This document shows, one piece after another, positions 35,656 to 49,487 of a DNA stretch of 64,000 bases (position 1 is the first letter of the stretch; every line of letters begins with the position of its first letter). Source of the DNA: Takifugu bimaculatus (taxonomy: Eukaryota > Chordata > Actinopteri > Tetraodontiformes > Tetraodontidae). Below the pieces are notes generated by a model. That model saw only the letters and a list, made by a program, of their open reading frames with translations. It had not been told where the DNA came from and did not search any database. The DNA is taken from NCBI GenBank assembly GCA_004026145.2, contig CP034976.1, positions 15,023,482 through 15,087,481 on the forward strand, given 5' to 3'. The position numbers and the translations under genes were made by a program.

Positions 35656-36038
35656 CTGTAGAGGTGAGAGGAAAGTAAAGGGCACATAAACATAAACGGC
35701 CACCCACACTGTTTTTTGATTGCCATTGAACAATAGAAGTGTAGGTTTACAGCTTTATTTGGGAGGAAATGCAACACAATTTCAGAGACTTCAAGTGTTG
35801 AAATGTATTCTCTTTATAAGTCCATCTAAAAGGTCCATTCCAACTGGATTACATCATACTCACCTTTTCACCGACAAAGGGAAATTTACAAGCCATTAAG
35901 TCAGTAACCAGTAGCCAGAAGGGGTATGAGCAGCATCTTTTTCCATTATAGCAGGGCAACAGTGATTTAAAAGAGCATTTAACAGAGGAGAAGAGTCCAG
36001 GGGGCAGACGGCAGGTGCTGCCAGAATAATATGAGTGA

Positions 36039-36057
36039 GTGTGTGTGTGTGTGTGTG
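36039..36057. repeat. (GT)9 microsatellite
   Basis: A short pure tract, CA in the transcript sense, 384 nt upstream of the acceptor of the exon at 35421-35655. Confidence 0.93.
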
Positions 36058-38448
36058 CACGCGCATTATTCCATGCACATGTGCAGAGTCATGTCCTCCT
36101 GCGAAATTTGCATATACTGCACGGCCTTTTGCTAATAATACACACAAATGTTGGAAGGCTGCTGACAGGCCTGTAAACGAAGGCCAGTTCCCCCAGCTGA
36201 GAATGGCAGAATCCGAGAAAAAGACTGAGCAAGCGAGAGGGCGAGAAGGAGAGAAAGGAAGAAAGAGAAAGAGTGAGATATACTGTTACACATTCATCTC
36301 ACGCTGCTTCCTCCTCTGATTACTCTTCAAAGGGGGGCTGGAAATTGAAACACTTTTGCACACTGACACATAAGTCTTTGGCCTTTTTTAAGAGCCGGCG
36401 CACAGAAAGAAAATCCATTGACACTGGCCGGTCTGCTGCAGATCTTAGTGGGGTTAAGCTGTAAAGCAGGCAGGCACACGGAAAGCGCTGGTTTTAACAC
36501 TGTGCCTCTGGTCTGCACCTTGAGCTCAGTGTCTCCAGCTAACGCTATCCTGCCGGACATCTTGGGTTCATCATGTACGTTAGCATTTCTCCTGCTTAAG
36601 CTATTCCTCACTCCAGCGTATTCAATTCAATTCAATTAATCAGTTGTTTTGTTGAAGAACATTTGCTCCAAACATCTCACTTGTGCCCAAAATTGGAAGT
36701 CTCAGTAAACACTATGTATATGCTTTATCCTATTACAGTCAGGCTTTGCAAAGGTCTACCAAAACAACCAGAATGAAATCCAAAACTTAAACATTTGCTG
36801 TATGAAATGAGTCATGGTACATCTCCAACTACTGGTATATGAATGATGTGACTTCCTATACGATATCTGATGGTTGACTTAATCTGTCACCATATATCAA
36901 ACTTTTAGACATAATCATAGCCAAATAATAAACAGGGTTATAAACGCTCTCTGATGAAGGTTCCCTCTTGGGAAATACTAACCAGCAGCGTGTCTGTATT
37001 TGAGAAGACCCAGATGTAAAAGTCAGGATGTTTAAATATTTATTTAGTAATTTTTCCATTTATTTATCCATTCACTCATTTACTCACTCATCTTCTGTTC
37101 ACTACTGATTACTCCTAATCACGCTCCGGCGCCTGATTGTGCTACACGCGTAACGCTGTTGTGGCACAAGAAGTTCTATCAAGTCAAAACGGACAAAAAA
37201 TGAGACACTTTACGTGCAGCAAAATAGAATTTAGGCCCAGTTAAACACAGTTTAATCCCTTTCAATTGTGTTTGCTTAGACATTATAATGATTTGCTGCT
37301 GTTCCACAAGGCATCGCAAAAGCAGAGATGATGTCACATGCATGGCAGCTTCAGATTTGCCACAAGATAGGTTGGATTTCTCTTGACTTGCTGGTTGCTG
37401 CAGCAGAATACATTCATAAAAGCCCTAATTGGTCTCAGTAAGCAATGGAAAAAAAGTGTCCCCCCCCACAGCCGGGTAACACAATGGTCATTTTCATTAC
37501 AGCTATATTGTTCTCCACCTCAAAAACTGAAAAAGGTGACTGGCTGCTATGGTTAAAGTATTTTATCCATGTACTTCACACAAGGAGAGCAGATTTTATG
37601 GCTAAAAATGGATCTAAATCACAGTCACAGGGCAAAAGATGCCAACGTATAATATCAGAGGAAAAATACACAAAAGAACATAAATGAATAAAATGAATAA
37701 TAGCTACGTTAGCGAAGGATGTTGCCAGTGTCTGGGTTGAATCGTGCGAAAATCTGTGGGGCCGGAGAGTCTCTGAACAAAATAATTATTGTAACCCATA
37801 CCTACTGCAGGAGGCAACACAGTTACTGGCTGAAGTCGTGTCCAAGACAAATACAGTAAACAAGTTAGATCAAAATATAATAAGCAGTAAAAGGGCTCAG
37901 AGAGTGCAGCTCTGCCAATAGACTTCATTTGCTATTTTAATAATAGAATGTTTAGGAATGTTTAATCTGCCTCTGGATCCAATGCAAAATACACACTACG
38001 ATAGACAACTGCAGAATTGAGAATTGCAGAAATGTGCCAGAGTCCAATAGTTCATGAGAATTACATTTCTGCTTTGGCCTCCCTTGTCCCATGAGCCGCG
38101 GTATGACTTTTAGTGAATCCTGCAAACAGATGAACGGTCAAGACAGAGACCACACCCCCGCTGTTTACCATTCAGAAAGACCTCCACCACAAGGATCACA
38201 TGCTGAAAGCTCTTTACTCCTCGGTTAAAGAACATATATCACACCTGAATGTCATCACACCGCCCCACACACAGAAGATTGTAAAACCCCGTTCTTGGTT
38301 CTGGGGTCAGATCACTCTTACAGGAACGTGTTGTTAGAACCCTCTGAGACCCACTGACGGTCCTCCACCCTGTAACAGCAGGTCGCCCTGGTTAACCTCA
38401 CAGACCTCCATGGCTCCCTCTCTGTGGCCTCATATTTGAGCCGTGACA

Positions 38449-38482
38449 CCCACACACACGCACACGCACGCACACACACACA
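38449..38482. repeat. (CA)n tract with CG interruptions
   Basis: An interrupted CACG/CACA tract in the 12.8 kb intron; TG/CG in the transcript sense. Confidence 0.92.
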
Positions 38483-40835
38483 GTAGAAGACCTGCAATAA
38501 GCAGACCAAAAAAATGACAGAGCAAGAAGGGGATGTTGGCAGTGTTGGAGAGTTCAGACGGATCCAAACGGAGAAAGTGTTTGTGGTCAGACTGTCCCGT
38601 GTGAATTACTGGTCAGAGTAGAGCCAAATATATTGACGACTCTTCTCCCTGACCAACGTTAAGCCCTCCACCGCCCCGTCAATCAGTGTCTAGCATTGTC
38701 ACCGCGACCATGCATGAGGAAAGAAACTGTTATGGAACTCTTGCATCAACTAAGAAAGTGGGGGGGGGTGGATCCAGTACGAACAGTTCAGAAAAGAAAG
38801 TGAGTCACAGGTGCAAAAGTTCATTGGAGGTTATATAGGTTCATGTTTGGTACTCCACACAATTGTGTTTAACAGCTCTTTAACAGGCCTATAAAAACAG
38901 CACGGAAAGTAGTTAGCCTGTGTGACAATGACACACACGCTCTTGAGGAAAATCCGTGTTTGTGACCGCGTGTGTGTGAATGAGAGAAAGCGTGCTCGCT
39001 GTCCTGTCACAGCACAGGAACCCAACAGGTGTCCCAGGTCAACCTGCAATCCAGCTAGCTGTGTCACATGCTTCAGAGGCCAAATTTGTAACATGGTTCT
39101 GCACTTACAAGTGAGTCACAAGGCTCCGCAGACTCAGTTCAATTCTTCTCCATAATGGGACAGCAGAAATTTATTTTCTGTTAGAATAGGACTGTGGAAA
39201 GGCAGCTTTTCCAAGTGCAGCAAAAGGAAAAAGACTTTAAAAATAGAAACGGGCACAAATAATATCTGAAAGCCAGAGGTATAATTGCAGAGTGGAATAT
39301 CTGTTACACAACTTTACCCTCTGTGGGGCTGAGGGTAATGTGGAATAAAACTGCAGAAAGAAATGATAGATAGATCGCTTCTGGAAATGACTCAGGTACA
39401 ACAAACTGTAAATACGGCACAGACATATGCAGGGGGGTATGTATAGCTGAGCCACATTAATTACAGGAGTCCGGATCCATGCTGAAGTTTGAGAAAGGCA
39501 GGTGTGTTCACTGGGGAAATGAAGGACCAGGGAGTTTGATTCTTCATTCCTTTAGCACAATGACATCATGTCCTGTCAAAGTGAAACAAAATCATTAGAA
39601 ATAACAAATTGAGTTAAATGTTAGTGGCATGGGACTTCCACACTGAGTCATTTAGGGGGGGAGGAAAGGTGAGTTTATATTTGTGTCTATATTTGGTGAC
39701 AGGATTAGTTTTTCCCTCCCTCTGCTGAACCTTTGACCTCTGCCTTGGGTCAGACAGTCAAAGTAGCCCAGAGTTTCGGTTCGGATCTGACCCTGACTGG
39801 CTGGTGGGTTCGGCACGAGTCGCCTGTTGCAAATAGGATGGCTGACCTCCAACGAAGGGTAATGAATGGAACATGAAGCACAAAAAGACATACAGCTCAC
39901 CTGGACCAATGGGCTGAGTAGGGATGCTCGTTGTGAGCAACAAGGGAGACGTTAGAACATCTGCTGGTTTCCCAAATGGGGAATCTGGACTAATGGGGCA
40001 CAAACGAGGTGATGTGGTAAGAAGGATGTTCTCTACATGTGTCCTCAGTGTCTCATGTGTCTGGTTTCACAGCTTGCTTCGGGAACAAAACATATTTTCA
40101 TGACTTGGTGTAAATAAAGGGTAAGTTGAAAAATGAAAAGTCTCTTTCTCTCTCTGTATACACAGCAGAGAACCCTCAATTTTGAGCAGGAAATCTCCGT
40201 TAAGAAAAAATATTGAAGCCAATGAACTCCTTATGAAGTTGCACGTGCCAGGCTTTAACTGTGAAAACATGCTCAAATGTCACACAAAAGAGCATGCACA
40301 CAAGGATCACATGTGCACGTCCACGTACAGTGCATGAGCACTCCACACACAGGTTTGCAGATCACATTACGCCGTGCACCTACAGTCATCAGTCATTTAA
40401 ATTAAAAATGAAATAACAACAACAATAACAAAAACACGACCTTGACCGAGAACACCTGAATTAACATCCCAGTGCTGCTCCCAGCGACCCCCCTCCACCC
40501 CACCCCCCACCAGTGTCTATTTTTAATATCCTTGTTGAGACTTGGTGCTCTGCTGGCCACTTCCTCTGAAGGATGGCACCTGCAATAGCAATGAACTCAG
40601 TTACACCACCAGATACTTCCAAAAAGCCAGACTTGCAGAAACTCTATGCTTCAACAGAGAAGTGAGGACAGTAAGTCAAAGTCAAGTGTGTGTTTGCCTG
40701 TGTCTCATTTGCTCTGCTCTTTTTCATTGGCATATCCTCAGTCTGCAAATAAGAGACTAGTGTCCTGCGGTGGTTTCAGCCCCGGAGTTTATAGATTTAA
40801 AAAGACACAGGCCCTCGGAGCGTAGAAGTATCTGC

Positions 40836-40855
40836 TTTTTTTTTTTTTTTTTTTT
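40836..40855. repeat. poly(T) run, 20 bp
   Basis: A homopolymer in the 12.8 kb intron; poly(A) in the transcript sense. No retrogene or LINE/SINE body was recognised next to it. Confidence 0.95.
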
Positions 40856-43800
40856 GAGTGACGGCCTGATTATTTAGTAGGTGACCATAGCTTATCTTGA
40901 GATTTAGGCCCTGATCCCTGTTGCTTAGGAGTATAAATGAACACGGATCCTTTTACACTTTGATGTACAATCACCCAGGCTCTAATTCAATCTGGATTCT
41001 GGATGAGGAAGCCAGCATATGATGTCAGAAGTAAATAAATATTGCTAGAAAAGGGAGATGCACAAAAAAGCCTGAAATATTTAAAAACCGAAACATTCCC
41101 ATTTGGCAAGCTCTGTGATTAATTGGTAAAATGCCTGAAGACACATTTTTGTACTTTGTCTATGTCGTTCTTCTCATCCAAGCTTGGCATAACATCACAG
41201 ATTGTAAATATGGGCTCGTTCCATTTTTCTGTAGTACATTCTGCTTAGGCGTGATCATCCTGGTCCACACGTGTGGAGCCCGATTCAAACAGTGCTGATT
41301 TCAATCCAACAAAAAAGCATCCTTTACTTCCTCCTCTTAGGAGCAGCGCTGTGTGGTGTGTGTCTTGGAGAAGATGGTTTATCTGGTTCCAGCAGCGCAG
41401 GCACTAGGAGAGAGGAAGCCAAGAGGCCAAACAAACTTTAAAAGGCTGGGGCCATGTGGAAATGGCCTATATAACCACAGGAGGCACTTGGGATCTGCCC
41501 TGCTAGTGAAAGACAAAATGGTGAGCCTCGTTTTAATGAAAAGCAACTTCTTAGCCAAGAGTGCGCTGTTAATATCATCAATAAATAAGGATAAAATATG
41601 TTTGTACGTGTCCAGTTTAAGGTTCAGTGAAGGCGTGGGCCATGGTTTAAAATGTTATTTACAGTGAATCAACGATGACTCAGTTGACTATCAAACATTT
41701 TTGTGTATGATGCTAAGTTCAGTTCTGTGTTTAAACTTTTAAACTCTGACCCTTGCACAAAAACATGTTGTGCTCCTGACACTTTGGCAGCCGTTCTTAA
41801 TTTGGATTTGAAAAACAAAAAAACAAAACTGGCGATATGAAAAGGATCACTGTAAATTGCAGATAAACTCCTTGCAGTGATAAACAGCAAATCAAAAAAG
41901 CTCCGCCTGTAGACAGCTGTACGAACACTGCGTATAGTTTGATGCTACATGACAGTGTAACGCTCAGTGCCTCTTCTTTAAAAAGAATATCAGCAGCACA
42001 GTTGTGTTGCTGCACGGCTCTGACAGCACAAATACCATTTCTGTCAGAGCGGAGTATCCTGGACATAGGCGGTGAGCGCAATGTGTCAGACATTCATCTT
42101 GAGGCGCAGTGGTCAGATCCACTGTTGGGGTTATTGTTTTTATATCACTGCAGGGAAGAGAAACTGGGAGGCTCGAGCCAGGCGTTGTGCAGCACTAGCC
42201 CTGCAGGCCAAGATAACCTTGCCGTGGTTTTAACCCCCCCAAAAACCCCACAATCGCACATTAAACTTTCACATTGTAGCACGAAAGGACGGACACAACT
42301 TCCCCTCATTTACTCTACCGCACACTTTTCCGCCCCACACAATACGCGAGTCATGACACAGAGGAAATCGCAGAGATAGGGGAGAGGAAATTAGAAACAC
42401 CCCGCCTGCATCCCGGGTGAAAACATTTGCAACTCTGGAGCAGAAAAACCTCAGCGGAGAGATCGGCAGCAAACGGAAAACACATCCCTTTGTTTTTAAA
42501 AACCTGATACCTCTCCAAATGTAATCTTCCTGTTCCTGCACCAGATGGGACGCTGTGTTTCCTAAGTGGCTGGTGAGATGAACAGAAGGTCCACAGTGCA
42601 ACCCCCCCAAAATAATCTGATCTCTGTGGATACCACACCTACTTTTAACCTTGTGCTGCCCCTTCACATCCTCCTGCATTCAGCTCTGTCCAAAAACATA
42701 TTTAGAGTAGCGAGGGTAATGGTAAATAGTGTAAAACCAGTGTAAATAATCTCTCACTATAAATGAACATGATTAATGTGTGTATTTGAAGATGACACTG
42801 TGCAGATGTGTGTTGCGGCGCGAGGATATACACACATCTCTCGCAATCAGAGAAAGCAGTCACCCCGACTCCCTCTGATGTCTATGTGAAAGGCATCTGA
42901 ACGTGATGCCTCTTGACAGCAGATAGGCCAAGTCTCACCCACATGCCACCACAAGCAATAAGATGGTGGCCTGGCACGGCTACACATTTGGGCAGCCTGC
43001 CATTCCTGTGGCCCCGCATTCCTCTCTTCTAACACTGCTTACAGAAGCTGACAAGCGCTGGAGGTCTCCTTGGCTGAGGTGGAAATCTGCAAAAATAAAC
43101 GCTTTAGGTGACTTGAAGGCTTTGTTTGTTTCTGCTGGCTTGGCTGTTTGTGTTAGCGCGGTGGGTTAATTGCAACTTTGATCGCTGCGTTTATTGATCC
43201 AACAGTGGCCTAAGGAGTGTGGCTGGCCTGGCCTGTCTGGCTTGCTCCCACCCCCTGATCTCAAGCCATCACACCTTCATCACTTTAACCGTAGTGATCC
43301 ACTACAGATGTGGTTTGAGGGGTGGCCATGACACCTGAGGATGGCCTGATCCTGCCTAATGGGTCACTGGGGGGGAAGGCAAAGCTAAATTGTGTTTCAT
43401 GTTTGTTTTCTGAGAACAAGCTAAAGCACAGGCAACTTGCACAGAAGCCCTCCCAACTGAAGCACCGACCGTGAAAACGTCGCACTGTGCGTTGGTCAAT
43501 ACTATGAAGCGGGGTTTATCTACAATATGGCCAGATGATTGCTCTGAGGAGCTGATGGCGCTTATGTTGAACAGTACATCATCCAAGGCCAAGTTGGATC
43601 AAACAATGATGGACTGCAGATGAAAAGAGTTTTTACTGGCTAACTCTGGCAAATTTTCACCATCGCTGATTTATGTGCTGCAACAAACTCATGAAGGCCA
43701 AACTGTCAGACCCAAGCTGATCTGATCTGACCTGGCTTTGGCATGGCCTCCCTCTCCGTCCCAAGACAAAGGGTGGATGCACGAGCCGGTGATTTAGCCA

Positions 43801-46800
43801 AACTCACCTCTAAACAAGCTTCCTCAAACACTTCAAGAAGATTAGGGTGAAAAAGCAACATTTTCTTCACAGAAACCTTTTTAAATATCCCTAACCCGAA
43901 ATTGCAGCTGCTTTGCTGGATGTTTGGTCTCTATCCTAATGAAAATCAGTCCCAGGTCTTTGGGCCTCCTAGGTTCAAGAGGTTACAGACACAAGAGAAT
44001 CCGGGTAAGCACTTTTCCAGTGCGGCCCATCGAGAGGGTCAAATATGTGCCTGTATCTATAATGACTGTGAGGTCATTGGTGTATTGACACAACACCAGA
44101 TGATGAAACGGGATTCTGGCCACACTTGAGCGCTGTTCTCCACACACACCCATAGTTCTCACCCAGTAAACAGCTAATGAGGCATCTAATGTTTCATTTT
44201 AAGGTCTTGATTTAGATCAGGCGATACCAGAGAGGCCGAAGGCGTAATCGGAGGAGAATGTGTACCCTTCTGCCTCTGGCACATCATATTCTATTGGTAC
44301 CTTTGTTGTGCATCGGCCATTTTCCTTTCTATATACTTTCTTTCTTCCACTTTGTTCTCAGGATTCTGTCCTCAGCATTAACCCCCATGTTAGTACTACA
44401 GCCAATCAGTACTTGGCATTCTACTTAAGCACCAGGTTCTGCCAGCTCTTATACAATCACTTCAGCATAAACAGCGATGCATAATAAGCATATAAATGCC
44501 AGGCCCATAGAATTAAATTCAGCTTTAGCCTGACTTCAGATTACAACATTGCATGCCAATTTCTAATAGCTCCAATTATTGACAGCTTTATATTGTGATA
44601 AATGCACTAAAATATATGGAGTCCAGTCAGAGCAGGCACATGTTTTGTGTAACTGCTTGTAAGTTAAACAAGCATGTTTGAAATACAGAATTATTACACA
44701 GTAAGTGGAACGCACTGGGGAGAATGTGGGAAAGTTTTGTACGAGAGGATAATCAACTACCATAACAAATTATTAATTCCCAGGCAGAGTCTGAAAAGAT
44801 TTATCATTTACCCCATATCCTTTACATTTAAGATGGGCTTTTCTTCCCTGGGTTTGCTGCATGTTTGAGCTGTTGGCAATTTATAACTGCAATCCACACG
44901 GAGAAATGGTGTTTAGAGGGTTGGAGTTAAAGCAGTAACGACTGCTCATTTGGAAGCTCTAGGACCTGACAGACAGGGAGGATGAGGTGTTGAAAGGAAG
45001 GATGATAGGATGGAGGTAGAGGATGAAGTCATGTGCCTGTGAAAAGCGCTCCAATCAGGGGTCAGTTTCAGATCCCGTTCATGGAAACCATCTGGCCAAC
45101 TTGATCTTAGCCACACCAAACATACACATGATCCTTTCTACCTGACGTAGTTTCTTCTCTCCTCCAATCTTACCTTCTGCCCACTCTTTTTCCTGTCTCG
45201 TGTTTCCCCACCTCTGTCACCTCTCTATCACTTTACCTCGGTTACCCCACTGCTTTTCTTCAAATTTGCTCTTTCAAAGAAAATATCCTACTCATTAATG
45301 CATGGCAGCTGCAGGGAGCAGTGTTACCTCATTTTTCCATGGCAACCGTCTCTCTGTTTCAGCAGATCCCATTACAGTTTTGGTAGCAACGTGTTCATTT
45401 GCCAGTACTGAACACATTTATGTGTTAAATACAAGGAATTATTGCAAAATTCCCAAGATAGAATAACCATTCTGATCACTTGTAATTATTATCTGGGCTA
45501 GCAGATGACATGAATATCCACTGGGAGAATGGGACCAACACTGGGCAGGACAGGGTGAAAGGGGAATAGGGATGAGAGAGTTGGCTGGAGGGAGAAAAAT
45601 GATGAAATAAGACATAAGGAGAGGAAAGGTAAAGCGGGAACTCTGGATGCAACAAGCACCACAGTTAGATTTATGTAAGTAATGCTGAGGTTAAAACACC
45701 AAGGCTGAGGTCAGGTGGCCATTTCAATATGTGCCAGGTCACAGTATCCATGGTTACAACTGCACCGCTGCGCATCAGCCCTAATATGAAGTGACTTCTA
45801 AAGTAACACCACCTACACACATTACAGCATTGCATGAATTAGCGGCCTGCTACAAGGAAAAACACACACACTGTTCTGTGTACACGACACGGATGATCTG
45901 TCTGAACATAATGTCAGACATTTTAGGCGTGAGGGGCTCAAGTTGGGCAATACGATTCCCTGACCTCACCATGGTTGTCGCAACATGGGGAAAACACTGT
46001 GAATGTCATTCTGCATCATTGACATTCTCAGCTCATACTCACCAGAGAACACCTCAATGAAGCAAACGCAGACAAATGTGGGAAAACTTGTCTGTTAAAA
46101 GCAACAGTTTCATATTTTTAAATTAGGATGTGAGAATTAATGTTTTACCGGCCTATGGCTCTGGCTAAGACTTATTCTAGAGATCATTTGTTCAGATTAT
46201 AAGAAGATGTCTTTGAATGGATCAGGAAAAACTTGCTGACATCATTTAGCCTCAAAGCTCACTGCATCTGTCAGTAAGGAAAAGAGGGTGCATTTCAGAG
46301 CCGAAAGCTTCAAATAGGAATAACACATTTTTCCAGCAGCTATTCTTGTGTCAGACATTGAGTGGGATATGTGTCTTAGACATTACATAAACTGCATTCA
46401 AGTAGAGAGTCATCCAGTAAAAAAAAAAGACAGTACAGCAGGACAGATCTGTCTACACAGATTATTTTGAGACTTTGTCGTCTCACAGCAACATAGGAGA
46501 ACGATCCGGCGTATTGCCTGGGACAGGGTCGATATGTTATCCAAATGTATGGAATGAAAAATTAAAATAACTGCAAGTGTCACAAAAATCTATGCTGTTC
46601 TGTGTTAAGACTCAAGAGATGAATAAAACTGACTGGACGCAACGCTGACACTGAGAGAACAAATGACTGGAGACACCAGTTAGAAGTTAAAATCTTCCTG
46701 CAATGTCCTTTTTTTATATGAATTATCACAGCTTTTTATAGCTAGTATCATTTATATCAGCCCAGGGTCTAACATCTGTGTAAGACCCCAGTGACAAACC

Positions 46801-48443
46801 ATCATGACTAACCTCTATCACACAGACTATAAGATTTTATTTAAATTACCAATTATCATCCATTTCAATTCTGTTTAAACAGCTTTAAGTGGTCTCAGCA
46901 GCCGTACAATAATAAATAGGCTTGGGACTTTTCTCTGCCTGTCTCTTTCTACCATCTTCACTCCATCACTCTTAACCCCATACTGTAAAATGAGAAAGCA
47001 CCGCATAGCAAATTAGCTACATGTGCTAGAGAAGTGTGAGCCATTAGGTATTATGTTTACACCATGCTAAAATAAATGGAGTGGTTTAATTTTGTGGATA
47101 TCCAAGGCCTTGGGTACCAGCTGTTGGGTCCTTTGGTTTGGTCCGCTTCCACTCTCATGTCAACAGGACAGACTGTTTCCTAATTACTGCTGCAGTACGT
47201 GGTGTGGTCCCAGTCGTGCTGCCGAAGGGGACAGACCAAAGTGGAGGCAATGACGGGCTCAGCAAACTATTAGAGGGTTGAGTTAACTCTTGTGGAAGTA
47301 CTGTAAACAGCTCAGCGGGCTGACATGAGACCTGGGCTCTGGAGCTTTATTTCAATGTGGATACGTCATGTTTTCTTTCATGTTTGACTGACATCAGTTT
47401 GTGTGGTCCTAGCAATTAGAATTAAATTGAATTAAGAATAGTTTTTGGACTTCTGCAACACAGGTTATTGTTTATACGTGCAAAGAAACTTGCCTATAAG
47501 CCAATTACAGACTGATTTTGTTTTACTACACATTTAATACCCTGAAAAAAAGGTCCCTCCTGCCACGGATAAACCTTTTAAAACAACATTTTAATGCTGC
47601 ACAGACGACAATGCAGTTCTAAAAGCCGATATCGGCAGATGTGAGTGTCGGTTTGACTGTGTTCTTGGCAGCGAGCTGTCAGTGCTGCAGTTATCTGTGG
47701 GATCTCTATGGATCTGGTGTCTAAATCGTAGAGCCACAACTCTAATATTTTAAAATACTTCCGAGTGACTAAACCGAAAACCAGCATACTGTAGTTAGAA
47801 AAACACAAAATAAATACTCTGGGTGATTGTGGTCACCCTTTTCACAATAATATTTGCAGACTGAAAACCAGCATTCATAAATGGTCACACACTTCTGAAC
47901 ACAGACACCACCAGTCAGTACTGTACTTCACCAGATGACACACATATACAGTACAAGAGCACACACCGTGACATCCCCTTCCTACAGCAAGTGGATCACT
48001 GTCAGTGGGTTTTCGGCACTCCTTGATGCACTTCAGCTGGGGCTGGTTGTGATGTGGCCTCTGCTAAATAGTGCAGTCATGATGTAGCTCAGAGTCACAC
48101 AATGGGAGTACTCGACTATCTGGTTAGATACACAGACATGAGCATCCTGCTGAGCAGACAGCCGTGCCGAATGTCCCACCACCACAAAGGGACACGAGAC
48201 ATTACGTATGCATCGCTATGTAAAACAGGGATAAGAGCTACGGTCCTGAGAGGCGCATGTCCACAACCACACAGAGGGCTGAAGGAAAGCAGCTTGAAAG
48301 TGAATATAAGGACAAACAGTAAGGCCAAACTATTCCTACTGAATGTTAATCAGTAGATTATAGGTAGCTCAAGAAGTTCTTTTCAGCCGAGGAGGTTCAG
48401 TAAGCAGAAAAAGGAGGCGAAAAGAGTGAGCAGTGTTTGGTAC

Positions 48444-48577
48444 CTGCAGAGTGAGGCGTTTAACAGCGTCCCAGGCATTGGCAATGAGCTCCTTCATTCT
48501 CTCCTCGGAGGTTGTCCAGGCCTCTTCGGCTGTTGTGTCAGGCAGTACCTTCATTGGGATGGACAAAGGGCGCGATT
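48444..48577 (-). CDS. vps13b: vps13b coding exon (134 nt)
   Basis: The acceptor is GTTTTCTAG before AATCGCG; the donor is CTGCAG followed by GTACCA. Two leading bases complete the glutamate codon begun in the previous exon, and 44 codons follow, ending in phase 0. The start SRPLSIPMKVL matches human SRPLSVPVKAM, the middle DTTAEEAWTT has diverged, and the end SEERMKELIANAWDAVKRL matches human PEERMKEFIGIVWNAVKHL. The conserved half looks like an amphipathic helix followed by the first strand of the next beta-groove unit. The exon sits alone between introns of 12.8 kb and 7.7 kb. Confidence 0.95.
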
Positions 48578-49456
48578 CTAGAAAACACAGAACACATTAA
48601 ACAGAAAAAAGTGGTCACTTTTGGTTGTTTTACATTTTCCAGTACTGCCCATTACTGATGTACTGGTTGTTAAACCTTTGACAGACAGATGAAATAACTG
48701 CTTTACCAGAGAAACATGGTAGCAACCTGTAACATATACTGTTATACAGAGTATATAGGTATGGTTTTCATCCATCATTCAACTCTGTTACTTCCATTTG
48801 TTGTACGATATCATTTTACATGACCCTTAGGTGTCACTTCATTGAGGTGATGTAATGTTGGCGCGAAGGTTCCTTCTACAGCAAGCAGGACCTGTGAGAC
48901 CAGAGACATGACATGTCCTGCTGCGGTCCAGACAAAGGTTGATTGTCTGACACTAATGGCAACAGCCAAGCATACAGTTCACCTGGTAACAAACCTCTGC
49001 ATTAGTTATTGCTCACACCACGTGATCCCAAAGGTTAAAACACACCTAAAACACTCCCGAGACAGTTGTTTAAGGTAAAGACACATGCAAAAAACATAGA
49101 GGGATCGTAGGAACAAAGGAGGAGGCACAGACACACAGATACACTGCAGCAGGTTAATCTAAGGTCTGCGGATGTTAAAGCTATCAGAGTGTCAAGGGTG
49201 AAGCAAGGGGGTTTCTCTGAAGACGCATTAAGACATAGTCCTGGATTTACAGTTCTGCCTTGCTCAGCACCTCTCTCCCAGAGTTGTCATGAAACACTAG
49301 TGATGTCACGGGCCACTGCTGCGCTTAGTCAGACACCACATTCCCCAGAATCACCAAAATAGGCAAGGGGTTGGCGTGGCAACAGGAGTGTATGGCTGAG
49401 GGAAACAGTAAAAATGGCAGTTACCATGGTTGTCATGCATTAAAATTGTGTGCAAT

Positions 49457-49487
<31 letters not shown>

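Larger units (their letters stand above)
35656..48443 (-). other. vps13b: vps13b 12.8 kb intron
   Basis: This intron holds microsatellites near 36039 and 38449, a 20-base T run at 40836-40855, and a region at 41939-42680 with overlapping open frames on both strands (146 and 136 codons) that I cannot assign. An exon-like piece near 39.9-40.0 kb has a good donor but the wrong phase and no family match. No supported gene lies here. Confidence 0.83.

Noticed and set aside
39880..40003. Exon-like stretch on the minus strand (ends PIGPG before GTGAGC, preceded by a TTAG acceptor)
   Set aside because: It lies between two exons that join perfectly in phase 0, but its own length (89 nt) and phases would break the frame, and the human protein has nothing at this point.
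40836..40855. Poly(T) run considered as the tail of a retroposed copy
   Set aside because: No processed-gene, LINE or SINE body and no target duplication could be recognised beside it.
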